A stretch of 64,000 bases of DNA, from NCBI RefSeq assembly GCF_038502225.1, contig NC_091298.1, positions 37,260,836-37,324,835 of the forward strand. Reading direction: 5' to 3'. This stretch comes from Cherax quadricarinatus. Lineage: Eukaryota; Arthropoda; Malacostraca; Decapoda; Parastacidae. The notes beneath the pieces were generated by a model, which worked only from the letters and a program-made list of their open reading frames with translations, searched no databases and was not told where the DNA came from. The position numbers were made by a program, and so were the translations under genes. How positions within the stretch are numbered: the first letter of the stretch is position 1; each line of letters begins with the position of its first letter. Shown here one piece after another: positions 9,932 to 21,929 of the stretch.

Positions 9932-10942
9932 TTGTACAAGTCAGTATTCAAATTAAATTCAGATGAGATAGACTATTCCATCTTAGTTGTTCCAAGTCAA
10001 TGCAGAGAGACTGTTCTTAAAATGGCTCATGACCTGCCAGTGGCCGGACATTTCTCGCATCGTAAAACCTTAAATAAAATTAGGGAAACCTATTTTTGGC
10101 CAAAAATGTCCTCAGATATCACTACCTATTGTAGATCGTGTAAAGTTTGCCAACTGTCATCCTCCCGAGGTATCAGGCGAGTACCTATGGTCAAAATGCC
10201 AGTCTTTACGGTACCTTTTGAAAGAGTAGCTATTGACATCGTTGGTCCTTTATCTCCACTGTCATCTGGGGGACATAGTTATATATTAACATTAGTTGAC
10301 TATGCTTCGAGTTTCCCTGAAGCCATACACTTAAAGACCATAACTACTACAGAGGTGGCTGAAGCCCTTTTGTCCATCTTCTCCAGAGTGGGCATCCCTA
10401 GAGAAATTTTGTCTGACCGTGGGATACAATTCACATCTGACTTAATGCAACATCTATACCAACTTCTGGGAGTGAAGCCTCTCTTCACCACACCCTATCA
10501 TCCCAGCTGTAATGGGAGGATTGAGCGTCAGCATTCGATTCTCAAGACCATTTTAATGAAACTTTGCTCCCTTAAACCTAAGGAGTGGCATCGTTACCTC
10601 TCCTGTGCTTTGTTTGCCATGAGGGAAGTTCCCAGTGACTCTTTGGGGTTTTCACCTTTTGAACTTCTCTACGGTAGACAGGCCAGAGGCCCATTGTCCA
10701 TCCTTCATGACTTATGGACTAATGAGATGAGTGCTGAGGTTCAGTCTTCTTACCAGTTTCTCATTGACCTTAGATCCAAACTTGAGGAGACCTCTGACAT
10801 AGTTTCGAAAAACCTAAGCTTGTCAATGGACCAGCACAAAACCTATTTTGATTCCAAAAGTCAGAGGAGAAGTTCAATAGATAGGAGTAGAGAGGGAGTA
10901 TATAGTAACAATAGTTTCATTGCCAGCTACTTGTTAAGGTAG
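9932..10942 (+). CDS. Integrase of LTR retrotransposon, C-terminally truncated
   Basis: A 336-codon frame. An HHCC zinc domain uses H33, H40, C70 and C73. The catalytic core has D102 (AIDIVGPL), D162 (LSDRGIQF) and E198 (NGRIERQ), a D-D-35-E spacing that is intact. The segment GFSPFELLYGR and the following helix-rich tail are typical of gypsy integrases. The expected small C-terminal basic/GPY-type part is missing: after SKSQRR the frame enters LTR sequence. The first codons may not be the real start, since the domain probably continued from the upstream frame. Function would be insertion of the cDNA; whether this truncated form works is unknown. Confidence 0.85.
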   Translation: MYKSVFKLNSDEIDYSILVVPSQCRETVLKMAHDLPVAGHFSHRKTLNKIRETYFWPKMSSDITTYCRSCKVCQLSSSRGIRRVPMVKMPVFTVPFERVAIDIVGPLSPLSSGGHSYILTLVDYASSFPEAIHLKTITTTEVAEALLSIFSRVGIPREILSDRGIQFTSDLMQHLYQLLGVKPLFTTPYHPSCNGRIERQHSILKTILMKLCSLKPKEWHRYLSCALFAMREVPSDSLGFSPFELLYGRQARGPLSILHDLWTNEMSAEVQSSYQFLIDLRSKLEETSDIVSKNLSLSMDQHKTYFDSKSQRRSSIDRSREGVYSNNSFIASYLLR

Positions 10943-11935
10943 GGTAAGTCAAGCTTCCGCTATTCCCGCCTTTTTTCCCCTCCCCAAAAGTGATAGTTTC
11001 ATTGCCGGCTACTTGTTAAGGTAGGGTAAGTCAAGCTCCCGCTATTCCCGCCTTTTTTCCCCCACCCCGAAAGTGATAGTTTGACTGCCGGCTGCTTGTT
11101 AAGGTAGGGTCAGTCTAGCTCCAGCTATCCCTTCCCCTCCTTCTCACCCCCCCCCCACACGAAAGGTGACGTGTGGGGCTCCAGTCCAAACAGTAATCAC
11201 TAGACTCACAGCTCCCAGCACTACTGTAAGTACATGCCTGCCTTGTATTCTAGTGGATTTATTGGTTGAAAGCTTCACTTTTGACCAATAATAAACTTAG
11301 TCCTTTCAGTCTTGCTCTAGGTTGACTGTTGTAATAATCACCACATCTTTTAGGTATTGTAATTATCATGGAGAGTGATTTCTTAAGCAGTGGGTAACCT
11401 GTCTATCTTTCCAGCTTGGATGACAGAGAGGGTCACCTGCCAATCAACGAGCAGAACTGATGGAGATGGACTAACGTCCTGAGATTTCCACTTTTTGGAT
11501 TTAATTACCTGTGCACCTGTATGAAATTGCAGGACGTAACCCCTCATCATTGCAGCGGTAAAGAACCTGCTTTCCTGCCATTGGGATAGAATACTGAAGG
11601 CTATACTGTGAAGAACGAACCGGTGGGTTGTAACCAACACCTAAGACCCCCCCCATCATCAGCAACTGCTACGATTTCAACAACACTCAGTGTCCCCAAC
11701 ACCAAACACCCCTATATATATTAGCATTGAATTCAGTTATCATTTATATTTTTCATTTTTCATTTTCTTTAATGTAGGATTAATATTTCATATTTAAGTG
11801 TTTTATATTTTCTATATAATAAAGTGTTTATGTTTGTCTGTTATTATTTCTTTTTCTATTCACTAATTTTCCTGAGGAGGAGCCAGCCTTGGTAATACTG
11901 TCTGAAGTTGTTACAGGGCTGAGCAAGCCTTCACA
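10869..11935 (+). repeat. 3' LTR with internal ~90-bp expansion and damaged start
   Basis: Identity with the 5' LTR begins at about AAGTTCAATAG (10870), so the first ~12 bases (TGTGAGGGAAAA in the 5' LTR) are replaced by integrase-coding sequence. Roughly three tandem ~90-bp blocks (10911-11150) replace one in the 5' LTR. It ends CCTTCACA at 11935, followed by the TSD. Confidence 0.85.
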
Positions 11936-11975
11936 TTATGATTGTTATTATTGTTATTGGTATTATTGGTATTTG

Positions 11976-12048
<73 letters not shown>

Positions 12049-12070
12049 TTCAGCATTATTACGATTACTA
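11936..12070 (+). repeat. (TTA)n microsatellite
   Basis: After the TSD, ATT/TTA triplets continue to about 12048. They are the other side of the microsatellite split by the LTR element. A short inverted repeat around TTACGATTACTACATCG follows. Confidence 0.9.
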
Positions 12071-12826
12071 CATCGTAGTAATCGTAATATGTGGGATAAA
12101 ATTTAAAGGTATGGTTTATGTAACTGGTTAATTTTCGTTACTAAATCAAACAGTATTTCTCATTAAAGGAGGGAATTTCAATAAGGACAATTAAATTGAG
12201 TGCGATATGGCATAGTAGATGTCAGAAGTGAATTCTCGGTGTTAGCTGATCTACAGGACAATCAAGGAAGATATGATGAATTGGCAGAATAACTTGTCAA
12301 TACTTGCCAGGAGGTGCCGGGGGTTTATCCGTGTAGGTATCCGTGTGTGAATCGCGTGTTCCTGAATCGTAATCATGAGAGGCTAGTTCTCTAGGCTGAG
12401 AGTGGTGGGATGAAGATAGGTAGAAGCTTGTTTGTAGTTTGATAGAAAACAGTTTTTTATTCAGACCAATATTGGTCTTGTAGTCTTTAAGAGAGTACTG
12501 GAAAATAGTTCGAGAAAGGAATGTCCCGGAGACAAACTGGGGGTTTGTGAATTGCTGACCAAGCAGTTGAAACTGCGATGTCGTTGCTCTGAACATCGAT
12601 GCGTCAAGAGACTCCTAAAAAAGATTTCATGGTTTTAGTAGAAAAGCGGCATAACAATAGTTGTAAGAAGATGTGATGAAGGGGGTGAGTTTTCTGAATA
12701 GCTGATAATACACTTTAGGCGTCAGAAGCAACAATGAATGACATGAAAGACAGAGTCGCAATGTGTATGATAGTAATGAAAATTTCATATTTCTCTGAGT
12801 CATGAAATGGTAATGACACGATTGCT
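12071..12826. other. No recognisable gene
   Basis: I see unremarkable sequence with one 99-codon minus-strand frame (12297-12596) that has no motif I recognise. Confidence 0.5.
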
Positions 12827-12829
12827 AAT

Positions 12830-13043
12830 AAACCGTACCACGGGTGGGGTTTGAACTCGCGGTTGGTGAGTCTTAAAAATCTCCAAACCGACGCTTAGCC
12901 ACTGGGTCAGCTGGCTACAGTAAGATTCATCCAACTAATTGGATGAATCTTACTGTAGCCAGCTGATCCAATGGCTAACGCGACGGTCTTCAGTTTTACG
13001 ACTCATTAAACAGGAGTTCAAGCCCCACCCGAGGTATGGTTTC
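12830..13043. repeat. Head-to-head tRNA-like SINE pair with perfect central palindrome
   Basis: Two tRNA-like sequences face each other. The minus copy (about 12837-12925) and the plus copy (about 12950-13037) each have an A-box-like GTGGCTAA/ATGGCTAA region and a B-box-like GAGTTCAA region. Between them a perfect 27-bp inverted repeat (CAGCTGGCTAC... arms) surrounds the four-base spacer CTAA, while the outer tRNA-like parts have diverged. I interpret this as an inverted SINE dimer, not as working tRNA genes. Confidence 0.7.
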
Positions 13044-13309
13044 ATATATCTCTGCTGTAAATATGCTAGAAGACTCAACTAAATGTCCTTTGACATGGAG
13101 AAAAACAGTCGTTTTCCAAACACCACCTGGGAATGTTGAACCATGAAAGTGATTGAAAGTATTCAGGACAGAATGAGCACGCGAGCCTTCAGGTAGGATT
13201 GAAGAGAACCATATCAGAATTTTCGAAACATTTCAAGGAAGGAGGCTAAATGGAAGGTGTAAATAAACCACATGTATTTCAGTCGGTGCACGATCCGAGA
13301 AAGATATTC

Positions 13310-13510
13310 ATGCACTGCCTTACCCCAGTTCGGGATTACCTCATTGCACGCGACTGGAAGCGTGCAAAGTGCAACAAAAGTTTGTAATGCAATTAAATAT
13401 TAGCAATGAAGAGTTGAAGCAAATCAGAAGAGGCATTCACTTGTCATGGTATGGTCATCAATATTTCAATTCCTTCAATAAATGGAAAATTAGGATATAA
13501 ACAGTCTAAG
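13310..13510 (+). repeat. Dispersed repeat, partner at 31.09-31.28 kb
   Basis: The stretch around GTTTGTAATGC...AATCAGAAGAGG recurs in the same orientation at about 31090-31280, with roughly three quarters of positions matching by eye. I see no coding capacity, and the family is unknown. Confidence 0.6.
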
Positions 13511-13750
13511 TGAATGCAAACTTTGTTTAAATAAAGTCAACAAACAAAAAGTTTGAGGTCATTCAGTAAGGGCATTCTCTAGTGAATGTTCTAGTTCCCA
13601 TGATTCATTTTTTTTTAATTTCAGTAAAAGTCCCAGTTTGCACCTATTCACCATAAACTTATGGAATATCATCCCTCTTATAAAACTGCATCATCAGTAA
13701 TAGATTAAAGTTGAGTAGAAGAATGATTTGTGATTGTTTTATGTAAATGA

Positions 13751-13805
13751 GCTGTATAATCCTACGGGTTGAGCGCTTCCCCCTTGATTATAATAATAAT
13801 AATAA
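13751..13805 (+). mobile_element. Short SINE, copy 3, 5'-truncated, 13-bp TSD
   Basis: Only the 3' end (GCTGTATAATCCTACGGG to a TAA tail) is present. It is flanked by TTTATGTAAATGA at 13738-13750 and 13806-13818. 5' truncation with a perfect TSD is typical of retroposition. Confidence 0.85.
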
Positions 13806-13852
13806 TTTATGTAAATGAATATCACTTTTTATTCTGTAAAACTGGTATAATG

Positions 13853-14890
13853 GGGTGATACAAAAAACGCGATTTCTAATAAACATAGAGATCTCCAGTG
13901 AATACTGGGTTTTTGTAACAAGTCAGTATCCTGGTCCAATTATCCATTAGGATTACAACTGGTAGGTTACTAACTAAAGAAATTAAAATTTATTAAGTTC
14001 ATTAATAATAAAGATGTCTAGGAGTATATTATCAAATTAAATTAAATTAATCAAAGTAATCAAAATAATAATAATCACTTCTCTCGTGTACAGTAATATT
14101 GTGCTGAAGGCACATATCACATTTATATGTCTTAAGTACCGTCTGGTACATTAACATTTAATAATACATATAAATACAAATAAGTGTGTGTGTGTATGTG
14201 TGTAACTGCTCTAAGTAGTTCGCTATGTCTCACGACTCGACTAGACTTAAACCAGTGACTGACAAAGTCCTCACATCAACTAACTTCTTGACCAACCTGG
14301 CAATCAGAACAGCTTGCTTGAACAATAAAACGACTGATAAGCCGAACAACAATATAACAAGCAACTGCAAAACAGAATCAGGAACAAGGAAATAACATAA
14401 CGACACTAAGTAGAGACCATCTGCAGATCCTCCACAAAAGTCACAAAACTCCCATACTACTGAATCTAAGTTGAGCATAAGAAAATCCCCGACTGTGACA
14501 GTGCACAGATACCAATACAAATTAGGCCAGAAGCTACAGCTCAGGACCTGAGTTCCTCAGAGTGTCTATGATACACACAACCTCAGTACAACGTCGAAAA
14601 TCACTAAGTCTAGGCAATGTTCTATGAACAGAGTTCCACAAAACCAACAACAAGAAAGCGACAGAGACGATCTTCCAACAAGGGCCCCCAAGAGAGAGGA
14701 GTGTGGGGCGTCTTGCCAGGAGAACGTCCAACTGACAAGAGAGTCCAGTCCAGGCAGACTACTCCAGTCGAGGTGTGAACACCCCACCTTTGATCACGTG
14801 ACTCCGTGCTGCTGCTGCCCAGCAACACAGAGAAGCCGGCAGCATAACGAGCAACGAGCGATAATTACAGTAGTTAGACAATCAAGACTT
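13853..14890. repeat. Dispersed ~1-kb repeat, partner at 59.46-60.43 kb
   Basis: The sequence from TACAAAAAACGCG through GAGATCTCCAGTGAATAC to the region around 14830 is collinear with 59462-60430. It includes a GT-rich tract and blocks such as TAGTTCGCTATGTCTC. I find no protein signature and cannot assign it to a class; a solo LTR or non-autonomous element is possible. The minus-strand frames of 65-96 codons inside it occur in both copies but show no motif. Confidence 0.7.
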
Positions 14891-15051
14891 GAACTATGAG
14901 CACTGAATAATATATATATAAATGTTACATCCTGCCTAATAATATAACTAAGTCAAATAATAATATAAAGCAATATATTTATGATTTAGCTATTATCGCA
15001 AATATAAGCAATATAAAATTATAAGAACAGGTAATATACATTATATACATT

Positions 15052-15195
15052 ATTATTATTATAATCAAGGGGAAGCGCTAAACCCGTAGGATTATATGTG
15101 GAAGGCATTCAGGCTTAATTCGGGGAACTGGAGCACAGATCCAATTCCCTAAATCAAGAGCCCCTCAACAACATCAAGGAACCTTCTATGAGGGG
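15052..15195 (-). mobile_element. Short SINE, copy 4, with 12-bp TSD
   Basis: A 144-bp member with its TTATTATTATT (reverse of the tail) at the left. It is flanked by ATTATATACATT at 15040-15051 and 15196-15207. Confidence 0.87.
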
Positions 15196-15254
15196 ATTAT
15201 ATACATTGTGACCCATTCAGGGGTCGCAATATGGGGCTTATGTCAGGTACTAAC

Positions 15255-16078
15255 AACATCAGATGCTCATGGCCCAGGGTCGCAGGGTCACCGTCTACTG
15301 GATCCCGAGCCATGTGGGTATCCCTGGCAATGATGCCGCAGATGAGGGTGCAAGGACTGCAACCCTCGAGACACAGCCACGTGCTGCAATTTCCATCAGC
15401 CTCAGCCAGATTGCGCTGTGGGCTGCCGGTGCTACCAGGCGGCCACTCCCTGACCCTGGGGATTCACGAGCCTCCGTTGGTATGTCAGAGCGACCTACAG
15501 GGCGCCCCCTCCAAGTATTCCGACGCAATCCAGAGAACTGAGGGTGCATATCCACCGCCTACGCTTAGGGTATCCCACAACTGCGCGGATTGTTGAACGG
15601 GCACGAGAGGAGCTCTGTGCCCATTGTGACTGAATGGTTCCGAAACCCTTGGTGCACTACCTGTTAGACTGCCCGGCTACGGTGCCCTTTCGCCGTAGAC
15701 ACTTCCCAATGACCCCAGTGGGGCAAGCCCGGGAGGATGAGGCAGCACATCTTGTGTACTTAGCTATCAGGGACTTGGAAACCTTACTCCCAGGCATTGC
15801 ACGTCATCCATCCCCCTGCTGAAGTCGCTGTGCGGGCCTGCTGTGGGCCACCATTGCACCGCACACCAGCAGCTGTTTGGGCACACTAACTTTTGGAACG
15901 TCACTTAGCCATAGAGCCGGAGAGGCACCCCCCCCCTTCCCGCTGAAGAACTGCCACGCATGTACATGAAAAGCTAAATGGCACTTCCCTACCCGGGGAG
16001 CCAATGCCGGGTCACCAAATTGGAAGAGACCCGGGCAGGGATCCATACCGGCATATCAAATAGAATAGAATAGAATAA
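15255..16078 (+). pseudogene. LINE 3' part: RNase H tail and CCHC knuckle (I/R1/Jockey-group type)
   Basis: The segment at 15263-15541 encodes VYWIPSHVGIPGNDAADEGA, the C-terminal motif of the RNase H domain found in several LINE clades. Further on, in shifted frames, a knuckle-like series CAHC...HYLLDC (about 15618-15675) precedes the C-terminus near 15820. A 3' UTR and an (AATAG)n tail follow, ending near 16078. The catalytic part of RT and most of RNase H are missing, so this is a 5'-truncated copy with stops and frameshifts. The related 3' end at 43.5-43.6 kb shares the GGAGCCAA...CCGGG block. Confidence 0.75.
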
Positions 16079-16904
16079 CAACATGAACCATGTGTTCAGG
16101 AAACCACCTCGGTCGTAACCAAAAAAAAATTGAAGACGATCAAAATAATCATTCTCTATCATAGCCAGAATTCCTGCCATTACAATTTTCATCAAGAATA
16201 TTACCGTATTGAAAAATTGGCCAGCACACAAGTAAAAGTTAATAGGTACTATTCTGCTGGAAAGTTGCACCAGCCATTAAATACTGAAACATTTCAAAAG
16301 AGGTAAAATGACAATTATTTAACGTGATTTATCAGTAATACAATATCACACTGCATATGAAATGGTCAGATCTGCACCCGCACACTTGAATTTCATTCTC
16401 CACCGTCGTCGAAGTGAGTTATGGACGTTATTGTAGCAGTCATAAGGTGCTGGGAACAGGTTCAACATCACTGGTCACTGAGCAACTGCACATGCCATTT
16501 GTTCGAAGAATCTTGTGGTGGTTACCGTATACACGCAATTATAATTTGCAGCCGATTAGATAAGGTATTCTCGAGTTACGAGCGAAATAAAAACAAACAC
16601 TTGGAGGAAGAAACAATAGAAAAAGGTTCTGGCAAGCAAATAAACGTCTCCCTTTGGAGATACATAATTATATAAGGTTACTAGAGCGCGAATACGGAGA
16701 TAAGAAGCATTTAATAAACTGGAGAGACAGTTAAGTAGTTGTAGCTGAAAAAATTGTATCTCGTTGATCTTGTAAAACTGCGACGTTTGTCATTGTATAC
16801 AAACGTTCGTCAAGGAAAGATCGAAAAATACCTATGAAAAAATAGGATCAAATTTTGAAAGAGTAGCTGGAGAGGATAAAAGAAGACACCTGGTCTCTAC
16901 AATC
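16079..16904. other. No recognisable gene
   Basis: An 84-codon frame at 16421-16675 has no recognisable motif. I see no repeat family here. Confidence 0.5.
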
Positions 16905-17527
16905 CAATTAGGCAGTCCTGATGTGCCCCCCAGTTAGGCAGCCCCGATGTGCTACCCAGTTAGGCAGCCCCGATGTACTACCCAGTTAGGCAGCCCCGAT
17001 GTGCTACCCAGTTAGGCAACCCCGATGTGCTACCCAGTTAGGCAGCCCCGATGTGCTACCCAGTTAGGCAACCCCGATGTGCTACCCAGTTAGGCAGCCC
17101 CGATGTGCTACCCAGTTAGGCAACCCCGATGTGCTACCCAGTTAGGCAGCCCCGATGTGCTACCCAGTTAGGCAGCCCCGATGTGCTACCCAGTTAGGCA
17201 GCCCCGATGTGCTACCCAGTTAGGCAGCCCCGATGTGCTACCCAGTTAGGCAGTCCCGATGTGCTACCCAGTTAGGCAGCCCCGATGTGCTACCCAGTTA
17301 GGCAGCCCCGATGTGCTACCCAGTTAGGCAGCCCCGATGTGCTACCCAGTTAGGCAGCCCCGATGTGCCTCCCAGTTAGGCAGCCCCGATGTGCCTCCCA
17401 GTTAGGCAGCCCCGATGTGCCACCCAGTTAGGCAGCTCCGATGTGCCTCCCAGTTAGGCAGCTCCGATGTGCCACCCAGTTAGGCAGCCCCGATGTGCCT
17501 CCCAGTTAGGCAGTCCCGATGTGCCAC
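16905..17527 (+). repeat. 26-bp minisatellite, about 24 units
   Basis: The unit is CCAGTTAGGCAGCCCCGATG plus TGCTAC. Most units are near identical; variants CAACC and TGCCTCC appear in runs, the latter near the right edge. There are no spacers and the period is fixed, so it is a tandem repeat and not a CRISPR array. Confidence 0.95.
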
Positions 17528-19040
<1,513 letters not shown>

Positions 19041-19514
19041 GAGCAATGCAGCCACTGCAAGCATCAGGTCAGGTACGCTACCAGCTTGCCACATCCCACA
19101 ATGCCTCCGAATTACTAGACTATTACACGAGTATTTAGCAGCACAGAACAGCCTATCAGAGCTATTGAATCTGCTAGCACAGTTTATCGCGTGAAATATC
19201 ATATAAATATAGTTTAATATATAAGACAAATTACAATATAAAAATTGATATTTTCCTTTTAGCTACTGATGAAAGTAACTTTAACAGTGTAATATTAGTT
19301 ATATCATGTACATTATCAATATAATTGCTTCTGTTTTTAGAATGTGTAACATCCACCCATATGAGTTTTTCATTGTAAAAGTCATACTACATAATAAATG
19401 AAGTGTATCATGTGGGATGGCTGGTTGTGCATTCCTGATGAGTATATATCACTGAGGTGAATCCAGTGCGTCCAGTTTCTTCCCCCCCAAAATAAATTGG
19501 GACTTACAGTACTA

Positions 19515-20833
19515 GTCACGGCATTATGCAGGGTGAGTGCCTCAGCCTTGGCGAAAATCAAATGCCTACCATACAGAGGGGTCTTTTTCGTCAGTGCATT
19601 ACGCTGAGTAGCAGCCATTAGCATGACGACACGGTCTGCCACCACACTCCACAATGACTCCTCAGTGCTCACGTGGCTTCCGTGGTGAAAGGAAGTGTTG
19701 CATTTTTGTCTCTCATGCGACCCGTCCTTTGTCCGATGTTCCCTATGGTTTTGGGACTATACACGTTTGATTATGGGTAAAAGGAAGTCTTTAACGCCTG
19801 AAACTATAGCTGGGCACCAAATGAAAGAAAGAGTCGAGAACGTTGGAGTGTGTGAGCATTCAGTGAGGAACTGGGTGCAGCGTTTCAAGGCTGGTGGCAG
19901 TGTAGAGTTACCGTTTACCAAACCTCGGCCTGGCCCCTCAAAGAAGCATTTAGCGAGTACACCTGAGATTACTGCTAGAGAATTGACAGAAAAAAACCAC
20001 ATCTTCTCAGAGGTGTCTGTAAAAATTGATAACAGACGTATGTCAGAACTGGGCTCCAGTAGTCACCGCCAGGTCAAGAAACTGATCCTCTCCAAGCTAC
20101 AGAAGAAACGTAGGCTGGATTTTGCAAAGAAATATTTTCACTGGTATCTTCAGCAGTGGTCTGAAGTACTTTGGAGTAAGGAAGCAACATTCATCATCAC
20201 CTGTAACCGTGAGGGACATGTGTTCCTGCCCATAGATAGTGACCCACTAAATCCACGCTACACCTGTGGGACCACCAAACAACCAGACTCACTCATGGTT
20301 TGGGGATGTTTCAGTGTTCAGAGTGTTGGTGAACTCATTGTGCTTCCCCAAAACCAGTATATGAACCAGTATAATTATCTGGAGTTAATGTGTGACAGTT
20401 TACTGAGGCATTTGACAAATGTGGAGCTACGGTTTTTATGCAGGATAGCGCACTGTGTCATACTGCCAAATCTGTAGTTCATTGGCTTAAGGACTGTGAA
20501 GTGAAGCTCTTTAATGACTGGCCAGGCAATTACCCAGACCTAAACTTTATTGAGAACCTCTGGTCAATAGTGAAACGAAGTTTACTGGGCAAGGATATCA
20601 GTTCCATCCCACGGCTGGAGGCTGCTCTACATGAGGCATGGAATAATATACCTCCCCAAACTTCAAGAATTTATGTGAGTCTTCCTACACGGCTGAGGGA
20701 CGTGATTAAGCGTAAAGGACGCAGCACCAAGTATTAAAATCTCAGTAAGTATGCAAATATTTATTTTATAATCTTTCATGGTATGTTTTTGTGTTTTGGT
20801 ACGTGTACGGGAGGGGCGGTATAATGCCGTGAC
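19515..20833 (+). mobile_element. Tc1-like DNA transposon, dead copy, TA TSD
   Basis: Terminal inverted repeats GTCACGGCATTAT are perfect over 13 bp at 19515-19527 and 20821-20833. They are flanked by TA at 19513-19514 and 20834-20835, as expected for Tc1/mariner. The 1319-bp element contains one transposase gene, broken by a frameshift. Confidence 0.85.
19695..20737 (+). pseudogene. Tc1-like transposase, frameshifted, catalytic Asp lost
   Basis: The recognisable protein begins near 19773 (MGKRKSLTPETIAG). A paired helix-turn-helix region contains SVRNWVQRFKAGG. The catalytic region follows. The first Asp motif reads VLWSKEATF where Tc1 enzymes have WSDE, so the first catalytic residue is Lys. 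A frameshift near 20425 separates the second part, which begins MQDSALCHTAK (second Asp) and contains PDLNFIENLW (Glu). I count 35 residues between Asp and Glu, a DD35E spacing and not the classic 34. The enzyme would cut and paste the element; this copy cannot. Confidence 0.85.
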
Positions 20834-20839
20834 TAGCAA

Positions 20840-21034
20840 TGTACACCGCCGAAATCAATCCAAACTTTTCTCTAAGTAAGACTGACCATCTTCTACGAAA
20901 ATAAGTACAGAAAATAAGTAGATAAGTACAGTAAGTAAAGAATAAAAGTAACAATACCATGGCCAGAACAGAACTGCATTGAAGACACTTAAACTTATTG
21001 TGACATTTCGATTCCACAGGTCACACAGACACTA
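20840..21034. other. Host flank, no gene seen
   Basis: A short sequence between the transposon and the minisatellite. Its TTTCTCTAAGTAAGA words resemble 31.49 kb. Confidence 0.4.
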
Positions 21035-21893
21035 GAAAAGAAGGTGGCCAGTATATATGAGGGGCAGGGAAAGATAGTGGTGGAACAGTATATGAGGGGC
21101 AGGGAAAGATAGTAGTGGAACAGTATAGGAGGGGCAGGGAAAGATAGTAGTGGAACAGTATATGAGGGACAGGGAAAGATAGTAGTGGAACAGTATATGA
21201 GGGGCAGGGAAAGATAGTAGTGGAACAGTATATGAGGGGCAGGGAAAGATAGTAGTGGAACAGTATATGAGGGGCAGGGAAAGATAGTAGTGGAACAGTA
21301 TATGAGGGGCAGGGAAAGATAGTAGTGGAACAGTATATGAGGGGCAGGGAAAGATAGTAGTGGAACAGTATATGAGGGGCAGGGAAAGATAGTAGTGGAA
21401 CAGCATATGAGGGGCAGGGAAAGATAGTAGTGGAACAGTATAGGAGGGGCAGGGAAAGATAGTAGTGGAACAGTATATGAGGGGCAGGGAAAGATTTTAG
21501 TGGAACAGTATATGAGGGGCAGGGAAAGATAGTAGTGGAACAGTATAGGAGGGGCAGGGAAAGATAGTAGTGGAACAGTATATGAGGGGCAGGGAAAGAT
21601 TTTAGTGGAACAGTATATGAGGGGCAGGGAAAGATAGTAGTGGAACAGTATATGAGGGGCAGGGAAAGATTTTAGTGGAACAGTATATGAGGGGCAGGGA
21701 AAGATAGTAGTGGAACAGCATATGAGGGGCAGGGAAAGATAGTAGTGGAACAGTATAGGAGGGGCAGGGAAAGATAGTAGTGGAACAGTATATGAGGGGC
21801 AGGGAAAGATAGTAGTGGAACAGTATAGGAGGGGCAGGGAAAGATAGTAGTGGAACAGTATATGAGGGGCAGGGAAAGATAGTAGTGGAACAT
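21035..21893 (+). repeat. 35-bp minisatellite, about 24 units
   Basis: The unit is AGTGGAACAGTATATGAGGG plus GCAGGGAAAGATAGT. Variants (TATAGG, GATTTTAG, CATATG) are interspersed. It ends abruptly at 21893 and is followed by an AGT-rich tract and the hammerhead-like motif. Minus-strand frames of more than 100 codons through it are a by-product of the repeat. Confidence 0.95.
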
Positions 21894-21929
21894 GAGGGAT
21901 TTATTGTTATAGTAGTAGTAGTAAAAGTA

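Larger units (their letters stand above)
6349..11935 (+). mobile_element. Ty3/gypsy-type LTR retrotransposon lacking RT, with 5-bp TSD
   Basis: A 5.59-kb insertion is flanked by TTATG at 6344-6348 and 11936-11940. The LTRs start TGTGAGGG and end CCTTCACA. In order it has a 5' LTR, a primer-binding site, a leader, a gag-protease frame, an integrase frame and a 3' LTR. No reverse transcriptase or RNase H is present. Protease runs straight into the pre-integrase linker, and the integrase tail runs straight into the 3' LTR, which lacks its first bases. Gmr1-like gypsy elements are known to place integrase before RT. One deletion between integrase and the 3' LTR in such an element would give exactly this structure; deletion from a standard gypsy order is the alternative. 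Confidence 0.85.

Noticed and set aside
11889..12131. Poly-Tyr reading frame
   Set aside because: It comes from the TTA microsatellite.
12837..13037. Two real tRNA genes in head-to-head orientation
   Set aside because: The variable regions and acceptor ends do not pair well and the two copies differ at many positions, so a SINE pair is more likely.
16905..17527. Possible CRISPR-like array
   Set aside because: Units are contiguous with no unique spacers, and the context is eukaryotic; it is a minisatellite.
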